A stretch of DNA of 35,782 bases from Myxococcales bacterium (GTDB lineage: Bacteria; Myxococcota_A; UBA9042). Below, in pieces: positions 25,629-32,292 of this stretch. The stretch spans positions 1-35,782 of the forward strand of contig SHZD01000039.1 in NCBI GenBank assembly GCA_009692465.1. Direction: 5' to 3'. The notes under the pieces are model-generated. The model worked only from the letters and a program-made list of their open reading frames with translations. It made no database searches and had not been told where the DNA came from. Every line of letters starts with the position of its first letter. Position 1 is the stretch's first letter. A program made the translations under genes and the position numbers.

Positions 25629-26453
25629 ATGTCCAGTTCCGCAGCTCAAGACAAGAAAAAGAAGAACGACCCCAAAAAGCCGCAGGCCAAAGACAAGAAA
25701 AAGGAACTGCAGGAAAAGAAGGGCGCTGGCATTGCCGGTGGTGCGGCCAAAATCGTCGACAAGGCGATGTCCAAGGGCTACGCCGACCAAAAGGCAGCGC
25801 TAAAGCCCAAGGACAAGCAGGCGGCGCAGGCCTTGGGGCCCAAAACCGACGACCAGAAGAAGGTCGGGGTGGCCGAGGCAGCGCAAAAGGCCGGCGAAGA
25901 TCGCAAAGGGGGCGAGGCCAAGCAGGACCACCCGCTCAACGACGCCAAAAAGCAGCTGCAGAAGGCCGAAAAAGCGGCTGAAAAGAAAGCCACTGAGGCC
26001 GCGGATCCCAAAAAGAAATCGCGGGAAAAAACGCCGCCGGTCCCCAGCAAACTGGACAAGGACAAGGCCAAAAAAGACCGCTCGGAAGCTGGAGTTGCGG
26101 CGGTTAGTCTTGAGGACGAGCAAGACGAAAAGCAAGCTGAAGGCGAAGACCACGAGGCCGCCATGGTCGCCGCAGTGGCCAAGGACAAGGCCCACGGCAA
26201 GCAAGATCCCAAGCACGCTCAGCAGCTCAAGGGCAAACAGGGCAAGAAAGACGACAAGGAAGGCCACCAAGAGGGTCACGGCTCGCCTGAGGAAATGCTG
26301 GCGGCGGAAATGATCAAGGCGGCCAAAGAGAAAGAAGAGGCCAAGAAGGGCGAGCGCAAGAAAGCGAGTCCGGACATGGACGCCGATGTTAACCAGAAGA
26401 AGAAGTGGTGGAGCAACTCGGGCGGCGATCCGGAAGGCGGTGCAGCTGTCTAG
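25629..26453 (+). CDS. Lys/Ala/Glu-rich low-complexity protein
   Basis: 274 residues from ATG 25629; the open frame upstream has another composition and is excluded. The whole protein is highly charged and repetitive: runs of Lys (QDKKKKND, KDKKKELQEKK), AAEKKATEAADPKKK, then an acidic middle (SLEDEQDEKQAEGEDHEAA), a His/Lys-rich part (GKQDPKHAQQLKGKQGKK) and a short C-terminus with WWSNSGG. No signal peptide, membrane segment or globular domain is visible; it should be largely disordered or coiled-coil. The basic first half resembles histone H1-like or KAKP proteins, so nucleic-acid binding is possible but unproven. Stop codon and last codon lie inside family 4 repeat copy 1; the gene is convergent with the GT2 gene 10 bases away. 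Confidence 0.7.
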   Translation: MSSSAAQDKKKKNDPKKPQAKDKKKELQEKKGAGIAGGAAKIVDKAMSKGYADQKAALKPKDKQAAQALGPKTDDQKKVGVAEAAQKAGEDRKGGEAKQDHPLNDAKKQLQKAEKAAEKKATEAADPKKKSREKTPPVPSKLDKDKAKKDRSEAGVAAVSLEDEQDEKQAEGEDHEAAMVAAVAKDKAHGKQDPKHAQQLKGKQGKKDDKEGHQEGHGSPEEMLAAEMIKAAKEKEEAKKGERKKASPDMDADVNQKKKWWSNSGGDPEGGAAV

Positions 26454-26499
26454 CCAGACGGCGCTAGGAGCGAGTCGAAATACTCCGACACGCTCCTAG
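26449..26499. repeat. Family 4 hairpin repeat, copy 1
   Basis: 51 bases, one base different from 34755-34805. CTAGGAGCG pairs with CGCTCCTAG, and inside it GTCG with CGAC around a short AT loop. It also contains GTCT-AGCC-AGAC. It holds the stop of the Lys-rich gene (+) and the stop and last 11 or so codons of the GT2 gene (-), and could terminate transcription from both sides. Confidence 0.9.
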
Positions 26500-27210
26500 C
26501 TTGCCAAACCGACAGCGAATCATCATCGCCAAAATCTTGAGCCCATTGGCCACTCGCCGAAAATCCGTGGTGCCACCGACCCGCGCCCGCCGCGTCACCG
26601 GCACTTCGACCACCCGCCAGCCTGCGCGCAGCACTTGGGCGAGCACTTCGGTCTCAATCTCGTACTGGCTACTGCGCAACTGCATGCCGCGCGCGAGATC
26701 GCCGCGAATCAGGCGAAATCCAGCCTGTGTATCGCTAATCGGCTGCCCGTACAGCAGGTCGAAGGTCGCCGTCAGCGCCAAATTGCCGACCAGATTGACG
26801 GCAAGGATGGCCCCACGCTCCAGTTTGCCGCGAAAGCGCGAACCGATGACCAGCCCGACGTCGGCAGTCACCGCGGCGCGCAATAGTGGCAGTTCGGCGG
26901 GGTCGTCTTGGCCGTCGCCGTCAATGGTAGCAATCCAGTCGCCGTGGGCCGCCGCGAAACCCGCCCGCAGCGCCGCGCCTTTGCCGCCGTTTACGGCCAA
27001 GCGCAGCACCTGGGCGCCTGCCTGCAGTGCTTGGTTGGCCGTGTCATCGGTTGAACCATCGTCAACGACTAGGATTTGGGTGTTCAGTTCGCATGCTTGG
27101 CGGCACTTGTGCACGACGGCGGCGATGGCGGTCTGCTCGTTGTGGCAGGCGACGACGACCGTCAGTGGACATGGCGAGGTCGCAGGTTGAAGTGGAGTGG
27201 TGGGTTGCAC
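26464..27210 (-). CDS. Family 2 glycosyltransferase, DPM1/DolP-mannose synthase-like
   Basis: 248 residues from GTG 27210; the frame is open to a GTG at 27324, but those first 38 residues are poorly conserved and the first 12 come from repeat family 2, so I prefer the shorter form. Transfers a sugar from a nucleotide donor, probably to a polyprenyl phosphate. Seen: LTVVVACHNEQTAI at the N-terminus, ILVVDDGSTDDT, NGGKGAALRAGF, the metal-binding IDGDGQDDP, GSRFRGK, DTQAGFRLIRGD, EIETEVLAQVL and the VPVTRRARVGGTTDF segment. There is no C-terminal membrane domain. The last residues (ACRSISTRS) and the stop are encoded by family 4 repeat copy 1. The gene is divergent from the carbamoyltransferase; both could serve a surface glycan or a secondary metabolite, which is only a suggestion. 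Confidence 0.85.
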   Translation of the reverse strand: MQPTTPLQPATSPCPLTVVVACHNEQTAIAAVVHKCRQACELNTQILVVDDGSTDDTANQALQAGAQVLRLAVNGGKGAALRAGFAAAHGDWIATIDGDGQDDPAELPLLRAAVTADVGLVIGSRFRGKLERGAILAVNLVGNLALTATFDLLYGQPISDTQAGFRLIRGDLARGMQLRSSQYEIETEVLAQVLRAGWRVVEVPVTRRARVGGTTDFRRVANGLKILAMMIRCRFGKLGACRSISTRS

Positions 27211-27288
27211 AGATTCGGATTGCCGCCAGTCGGTAGGCGTTGGCGCACAATAGCGGGGCTGGGGCTGGTCGGCAATGGGCGGGCCGCG

Positions 27289-27473
27289 CCGCGATCCCCC
27301 GCTTTGGGCGCATCTGGGCGTCACTGCGTCACTTTTCTGTCAGGGACGTACGAGAGTACGCCCCTGACAGAAAAGCTCCTTGCTCCTTGTCGAGCGACAG
27401 CGAGCGACAGCGAGCGACAGGGCACTGGCATCCCAAATCGGGGGCCGCGGTGAATTTCGGCGGTGAATTTGGG
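27289..27473 (+). repeat. Family 2 MITE-like repeat, copy 1
   Basis: Left end CCGCGATCCCCCGCTTTGGG and right end with CCCAAATCGGGGGCCGCGG are imperfect inverted repeats. Inside are a long hairpin (27332-27375) and three CGAGCGACAG units (27391-27420); a conserved GAATTTCGGCGGTGAATTTG tail follows. No coding capacity. Confidence 0.9.
27332..27375. terminator. Strong hairpin inside family 2 copy 1
   Basis: CTTTTCTGTCAGGGACGTAC, loop GAGA, then a 20-base right arm ending CTGACAGAAAAG: 19 of 20 pairs match and the loop is a GNRA tetraloop. It lacks a clear U-tract, so a terminator role is only one option; it could fold in RNA or in single-stranded DNA. Confidence 0.5.
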
Positions 27474-27522
27474 CCTCCGCCGCCACTTTTAGCCACGCCC
27501 CACATCGCCTAGACTGCCCACC

Positions 27523-29211
27523 GTGACGCCCACCGCTCCCAGCCCAAACGCCGCCAAACACGCTATCATCTTGGGCCTGTGGGACGGTCACGACGCTGGG
27601 GCAGCGCTGGTAGTCGCCGGTCAAGTGGTCGCCGCCCTCTCCGAGGAGCGCCTGACCCGCCGCAAGCACCAAGCAGGCTTTCCGCAGCAATCCGTAGTGG
27701 AAGTCCTGCACCTTGCTGGAGTGCAAGCTGCCCAAGTCGACGCCATCGCGGTGGCGGGTCGCTATGGTCGGGCCCCGGCGCGGCTGTTCGACCGGCAGTA
27801 CGCCGCGCAGGATCCGGCGCGCATCGATCCGCTGTCGCTGCCATCGCAGGCCTTCGCCCAGTTTCAGCATGCGGTGGCGGCGCTGCCCGCGGTGCGCGAT
27901 GCGGAAGCGTGGCTGGGTCAGCGTGCGCTGCGCGCCCATCTGCAGCACCTGAACCTAGGCCACGCCAAACTGACCGCCATCGACCACCACTTGTGTCACG
28001 CCGTGGCGGCGGTGGCCCGCGCCCAACTGCCGGCGCTGGTGCTGACCTTGGACGGCTATGGCGATGGCATTAGTGTCGCCGTATGGCTGGCAACTGGAAG
28101 GACCGCGGGGCAAATCCAGCGTCTGCATGCGCAAGGCCCGCGCCATTCGCCCGCGCTGCTCTACGGCGGCATCACCCAGTTGCTGGGTTTTGGCGAGGGC
28201 CAGGAGGGCAAGGTCACCGGGCTGGCGGCACTGGGTAAAAACCAGAACACCTTACGCTTGCACGACCAGCTGCGACACCAAGATCTGGACCTGCGGGTTC
28301 AGGTCCGGCAGGGGCTGGCCAGCGTGCGTCAGGCGTTGCGCCAAGGGCTGGCGGCCGCCGATGTCGCTTGGGAGCTGCAACGCGCGCTGACCGCGGCGAT
28401 TTTGCCATGGTCGGCGCGGTGGCGAGCGCACACGGGGGTCGACAATCTGGCTCTGGCCGGCGGCCTGTTCGCCAACGTCGCGCTCAACGGCGCGCTCAGT
28501 GCGCAAGGCTGGAACTCGCTGAGCGTGTGTCCGGCGATGGGCGACCAAGGGCTGTGCGTGGGCGCGGCGCTGGCCGCTAGTGAACACCTTGCTGCTGCTG
28601 AACAGGTCGATGCGATGCCATGGCCGTCGCTGCGACTGGGCACCCCCATTGCCTCAGTACAGCCACCGCCGCCAGCACAGGTTGCTGCTTCATTGGCCAC
28701 CGGCGCAGTGTGGGGAGTGGCCCGCGGGGCGCTTGAGTTTGGGCCGCGCGCGCTCGGTGCCCGCTCCATCATCGCCGACCCGCGTCAGCGGCAAGTGGTG
28801 GTCGATCTCAACCAGCGCCTGCAGCGCGATGCGTTCATGCCGTTGGCGCCGGTCTTTGCCCAACCGCGGTGGGCGGAGATCATCAGCACCCCGTTGGCCC
28901 CAGTCTTGAGTAGTTGTGGCGACATGACCGTGGCCTTGGCGGTTACGCCAGCCTTTGCCGCGGTAGCCCCGGCAGTGGTGCACGTCGATGGTACCGCCCG
29001 GCCGCAGGCACTGGCCGAGCACGACGACCCGTGGCTGTACGCCGTGGTGCAGGCGTTTGCGGAGCTGACCGGCTGTCCGGCGCTGGTTAATACCAGCTTC
29101 AATCGCCACGGCGAACCGATTGTGCGCACCGCTCAAGAGGCGCTGGCGAGCGCGCAAGCCATCGGTTTGGACGTCGTCTTAGTGGGCGATGAAGTCGCGC
29201 ACCTAAAGTAG
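27523..29211 (+). CDS. NodU/CmcH family carbamoyltransferase
   Basis: 562 residues from GTG 27523. These enzymes move a carbamoyl group from carbamoyl phosphate through carbamoyl-AMP to a hydroxyl of a sugar or antibiotic. The N-terminal Kae1-like part has LGLWDGHDAGAALV, LSEERLTRRKHQAGFP and the metal-binding AIDHHLCHA (His155, His156, His159), then EGKVTGLAALG and LAGGLFANVALNG. The C-terminal YrdC-like part has the hallmark ALEFGPRALGARSI starting near residue 403 and VNTSFNRHGEPIV. All main motifs are present and the length is normal. The region after GLAALGK is shorter and more Gln/Arg-rich than in NodU. No polyketide or peptide synthetase is nearby, so a surface polysaccharide is as likely an acceptor as a natural product. 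Family 3 repeat copy B follows directly after the stop. Confidence 0.9.
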   Translation: MTPTAPSPNAAKHAIILGLWDGHDAGAALVVAGQVVAALSEERLTRRKHQAGFPQQSVVEVLHLAGVQAAQVDAIAVAGRYGRAPARLFDRQYAAQDPARIDPLSLPSQAFAQFQHAVAALPAVRDAEAWLGQRALRAHLQHLNLGHAKLTAIDHHLCHAVAAVARAQLPALVLTLDGYGDGISVAVWLATGRTAGQIQRLHAQGPRHSPALLYGGITQLLGFGEGQEGKVTGLAALGKNQNTLRLHDQLRHQDLDLRVQVRQGLASVRQALRQGLAAADVAWELQRALTAAILPWSARWRAHTGVDNLALAGGLFANVALNGALSAQGWNSLSVCPAMGDQGLCVGAALAASEHLAAAEQVDAMPWPSLRLGTPIASVQPPPPAQVAASLATGAVWGVARGALEFGPRALGARSIIADPRQRQVVVDLNQRLQRDAFMPLAPVFAQPRWAEIISTPLAPVLSSCGDMTVALAVTPAFAAVAPAVVHVDGTARPQALAEHDDPWLYAVVQAFAELTGCPALVNTSFNRHGEPIVRTAQEALASAQAIGLDVVLVGDEVAHLK

Positions 29212-29347
29212 GGGCCCGTGCAAGAATTACTCGATCGATCCGCGATTGGAACGGAGCGTGCAGGCGGCTTGCGAAGCCGCGAGTTAGCGACCCACCGAAC
29301 AAGCAATGGGCCGGGGAGCAAAATCGACTTGATTTTGCACTGGCCCT
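29212..29347 (-). repeat. Family 3 hairpin repeat, copy B
   Basis: Reverse-complement counterpart of 20010-20140. Hairpins GCAAAATC-GACTT-GATTTTGC (29318-29338) and GCGGCTT-GCG-AAGCCGC are kept. It starts right at the carbamoyltransferase stop. Confidence 0.85.
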
Positions 29348-29383
29348 AAACCGAGTACCCGGGCGGGCGGCGTGGTTTGATTG

Positions 29384-29434
29384 GTACGCACCCATCTAAC
29401 AACATCCTAATTCAACATCACAATTGCGGGAAAA
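29384..29434 (+). repeat. Family 1 repeat, copy 6
   Basis: Reads GTACGCACCC, ATCTAACAAC, ATCCTAATTC, with tail TTGCGGGAAAA. GTAG is changed to GTAC. Sits between family 3 copy B and family 2 copy 2. Confidence 0.75.
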
Positions 29435-29522
29435 CTGCGATTTCGAATGCCCATCAGCCCATCGCTGTAGCGCGGATCGACGGTAAGGCGAAGCAAGCCG
29501 TGATGGGTACGCAGCCGATGAA

Positions 29523-29671
29523 CCCAAATTCACCACCGAAATTCCCCGCGACCCCCGATTTGGGATGCAGATCAAGGAGCAAGGGGCTTGACGACTGAGG
29601 CGTACTTGCGTACGCCGCAAGGAGGAAAGCGCCGCAGTGACGCCGAGCTGCGCCCAAAGCGGGGGTCGCGG
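29523..29671 (-). repeat. Family 2 MITE-like repeat, copy 2
   Basis: Opposite orientation to copies 1 and 3. Inverted ends with CCCCCGATTTGGGATGC and GCGCCCAAAGCGGGGG are kept; the internal hairpin is different and shorter (GGCGTAC-TTGC-GTACGCC, allowing a one-base overlap at the loop, 29599-29616) and the 10-base tandem units are missing. The MDR oxidoreductase begins about 80 bases further on. Confidence 0.85.
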
Positions 29672-29748
29672 TGAACATCCCCCTTTCGCGCGGTGCTGTA
29701 TGCGACTACTGTGCGCGCTCTCGCCGCTCAAGTCGGCAACAGCCATCC

Positions 29749-30690
29749 ATGCGCGCTATGCACTATGTGACCTACGGCGGCCCCCTTGCACTGGTCGACC
29801 TGCCGCAACCGGTGGCTGGACTGCGTCAAGTGGTGGTCCGCGTTCACACTGCCAGCGTCAATCCGGTCGACTGGAAAATGGCCAGCGGAAAGCTGCGCTT
29901 GTTGATGCCCCAACGCCTGCCGTGCGTGCCGTTGGCCGATGTGGCGGGCGAAATCGTGCAAATCGGTGCCGACGCTGGCGATTTCCAACCGTCGATGCGC
30001 GTGCACGCGCGGATTGCCGGCCACAATGGCGGCGCCTGTGCTGAATTCGCGGTGGTCGGTGTCGACGTTCTGGCGCCGATGCCTGCCGACATGAGCTTTG
30101 AACAAGCCGCCGGGCTGCCTTTGGCCGGGTTGACGGCGCTACAGGGTCTGCGCGACGAAGCTGGCTTGCCTCTTTCGGGGGCAACGGAGCGGGTGCTGGT
30201 CGTGGGCGCTTCGGGCGGAGTCGGTCATTTGGCCGTGCAGATTGCCGTCGCCGCAGGTGCGCGGGTGACCGGTGTGTGTTCGGCGGCGAACACCGCGATG
30301 GTGACTGGGCTCGGCGCCCACCACGTCATCGACTATCGGGCACCCAACGCCTTTGCCGGCCTAGAGCCCTTTGATATCATACTCGATTGCGTGGGCGGCT
30401 CGCCGTCGCCATGGCTGTCAATGCTGGTGGCGGGCGGGCGTTTTGCCAGCACCATGCCGGGTCCGGCGGTGATTGGTCGCTCCCTGCTGAACGCGCTAAG
30501 CAGCAAGAGAGTGCGCCCGGTGATGCTCAAATCCAATCGCGCCGATTTGCAGATTCTGGGGCAGCTGGCTGCGGCGGGTCGCCTCAAAGTGATCGTGGAC
30601 AGTCGCTTTGCTTTGGATCAGTTGGCCGCAGCGTGGGAGCGGTCCAAAAGTGGTCGCGCTGCCGGTAAAATCCTGATCAACGTGAACTGA
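29749..30690 (+). CDS. Medium-chain (MDR) oxidoreductase, quinone-reductase-like, no zinc
   Basis: 313 residues from ATG 29749 (ATG 29758 is next); the open frame further upstream comes from the family 2 repeat. NAD(P)H-dependent reductase or alcohol dehydrogenase superfamily. Seen: GroES-like first half with VHTASVNPVDWKMASG, PLADVAGEIVQIG, LPLAGLTALQGL, the Rossmann motif VLVVGASGGVGHLAVQIA, HHVIDYR, DIILDCVGGS and a C-terminal LDQLAAAWERSKSGRAAGKILI. The catalytic and structural zinc ligands of alcohol dehydrogenases are absent, which places it with the quinone oxidoreductase/zeta-crystallin group. Substrate unknown. It is followed by the RNA methyltransferase gene on the same strand with a 45-base gap. 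Confidence 0.88.
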   Translation: MRAMHYVTYGGPLALVDLPQPVAGLRQVVVRVHTASVNPVDWKMASGKLRLLMPQRLPCVPLADVAGEIVQIGADAGDFQPSMRVHARIAGHNGGACAEFAVVGVDVLAPMPADMSFEQAAGLPLAGLTALQGLRDEAGLPLSGATERVLVVGASGGVGHLAVQIAVAAGARVTGVCSAANTAMVTGLGAHHVIDYRAPNAFAGLEPFDIILDCVGGSPSPWLSMLVAGGRFASTMPGPAVIGRSLLNALSSKRVRPVMLKSNRADLQILGQLAAAGRLKVIVDSRFALDQLAAAWERSKSGRAAGKILINVN

Positions 30691-30735
30691 GTCCATGCCA
30701 ACCTCGGTCATCGACCGCTACCTGTGGTGTCCGCT

Positions 30736-31491
30736 ATGAAAATCGGCCGACGGCGAACTGCGCCAACGGACGCCGGACAGGCACCGTCGTTGCGCCCGCT
30801 TACCCAGCTGGTGGTGGTGCTGGTCCACAGCGAAGGCGAGCAAAATGTGGGCAGCGTGGCGCGTTTAGCCGGCAATTTTGGCGCAGAACTGCGGCTGGTG
30901 GCCTCGCGCTGCGATGTCCAGTGTCGCGACGCTCTCAAAATGGCCCATCCCTGCGAAAATACGCTGATGCAGGCGCAAATTTGGCCCACGTTGGCGGCGG
31001 CGCTGGCTGACATCGACTTTGCGCTGGCGACGTCGGGAAAGCTGCGGGGGGCGGTAGCGGCCGAACCCCTCTCGGTGCACCACGCTCGCTTGTTGCTGCC
31101 CGCGCCCCTTGCCCGGCTGGCTCTAGTATTTGGCAATGAGCGAACGGGGTTAGCGGTACAGGACGCCAACCGCTGCGATCGAGTAGTGCGCCTGCCGACG
31201 CCGGGGCCGGTGGCGAGCTTGAATGTGGCCGCCGCGGTCGCGGTCGCTTTGACGCTGTTTGCCGAAGCAGCCCGCGGTGAACCTGAGCCGCGTGCGCCGG
31301 CCGCCGTCCGTGCTGACCTTGTACAAGCCTTTGAATCTGCACTGGACATCCGTGGATTCTACGCCGACAAGGCCCGCGAAACGTTGCGGCCGCGTTTGCA
31401 AGAATTGGTCGGCAAAATGGACTTAAGCGCGCGCGACGTCGAGCTAATGCAGCAGTTGTTGAGCCGGTTGGCGCAGGGTCCGAGCGTCTGA
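30736..31491 (+). CDS. SpoU-family RNA 2'-O-methyltransferase, TrmJ-like
   Basis: 251 residues from ATG 30736; GTG 30724 and 30727 are alternatives. SAM-dependent ribose methylation, in the TrmJ case at position 32 of tRNA. The trefoil-knot SPOUT motifs are in order: LVVVLVHSEGEQNVGSVARL (motif 1, the family's N-x-G-x2-AR pattern), LALVFGNERTGLAVQDANRC (motif 2) and VRLPTPGPVASLNVAAAVAV (motif 3, with SLN). The C-terminal 75 residues are helical (IRGFYADKARETLRPRLQEL...DVELMQQLLSRL), as in TrmJ. Length matches E. coli TrmJ (246). The first 20 residues are a basic extra tail. Same strand as its neighbours but spaced, so operon membership is unclear. Confidence 0.85.
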   Translation: MKIGRRRTAPTDAGQAPSLRPLTQLVVVLVHSEGEQNVGSVARLAGNFGAELRLVASRCDVQCRDALKMAHPCENTLMQAQIWPTLAAALADIDFALATSGKLRGAVAAEPLSVHHARLLLPAPLARLALVFGNERTGLAVQDANRCDRVVRLPTPGPVASLNVAAAVAVALTLFAEAARGEPEPRAPAAVRADLVQAFESALDIRGFYADKARETLRPRLQELVGKMDLSARDVELMQQLLSRLAQGPSV

Positions 31492-31671
31492 CAGCGGGGT
31501 CGACTTCACCGTCATCGCCGCGACGTCTTTTCGCTGCGTCCTCTGGCAGTCACAGTTCGGGTTTGCTGCCGGTGGCTTGCGCGGCGGCACGGAGGCAGAG
31601 CAAACTTGCAGCGCAGCCGCGAGCCTCGCCGGGCTGAGCGCCGTCTACCCGCGCAAACAATAAGGGGATTC

Positions 31672-32178
31672 ATGCCCGACACTTTGCCGCTCACCGCCGC
31701 CAATGCTGCGGATTCGCCGCGCGTTCGCCAGTTTGTCTGGCTGATGCGGGCCTACACCGTGTGCTACGCGTGCTTTTTCATGTGCGTGCTGTTCGCGGAG
31801 CCACAGGTCTACGCGCTCCTTGAAAACCATCGCCAAATCCTCGGTATTGGCGCCCCAGCCGGTGATGCGCCGCCGATCGCCGTGTGGAAGTATGTGGCGG
31901 TGGGCTATATCGCAACGCTGGGACTTTACAGCTATTGGGCTCAGGCCGACCCTGTGCGCGGTAAGGTGTTTGTGCAACTGATGGTGTATGGCAAGTTTTT
32001 AGCGGGCACGCTCATGGTCGGCCACTTTTTGGTTGCGGGTAGCGTGACCGCCTTCTTGCTGTCGGGCCTGTCCGATGTGGCGATGGGCGTGGTGGCGCTG
32101 ATCTTTTTGGAGCGGGCGTTCCCCGGGACGGCGCGCCGATTGCCCAGTTTGCGGCCGCTCGGCGCGTCTGATCTGTAG
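31672..32178 (+). CDS. Small four-segment membrane protein, unknown
   Basis: 168 residues; ATG 31672 follows ATAAGGGGATTC, a good ribosome binding site. Hydrophobic segments at about 22-44 (LMRAYTVCYACFFMCVLFA), 72-92 (VWKYVAVGYIATLGLYSYW), 101-121 and 127-147 (TAFLLSGLSDVAMGVVALIF), with a short charged tail. I recognise no family. The layout recalls small integral membrane proteins of the DoxX type but no key motif is present. The TAG stop is part of family 1 repeat copy 7, so the last codon and stop could have been supplied by the repeat. The next gene starts about 90-115 bases later. Confidence 0.65.
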   Translation: MPDTLPLTAANAADSPRVRQFVWLMRAYTVCYACFFMCVLFAEPQVYALLENHRQILGIGAPAGDAPPIAVWKYVAVGYIATLGLYSYWAQADPVRGKVFVQLMVYGKFLAGTLMVGHFLVAGSVTAFLLSGLSDVAMGVVALIFLERAFPGTARRLPSLRPLGASDL

Positions 32179-32225
32179 GCACCCATTGAACAACATCTTA
32201 TAATTAGACGATTTTTTGTCGAAAA
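32175..32225 (+). repeat. Family 1 (GTAG) repeat, copy 7
   Basis: GTAGGCACCCATTGAACAAC head, identical over 20 bases with copies 1 and 2, AT-rich body, TTTGTCGAAAA tail. The TAG of GTAG is the stop of the small membrane protein gene. Confidence 0.9.
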
Positions 32226-32292
32226 TGTGCAGTTTTTTACTCGCAACGCCAGCGGCGGCTGACCGCCTATGCTGCAGGTTGAACAGCGATCC

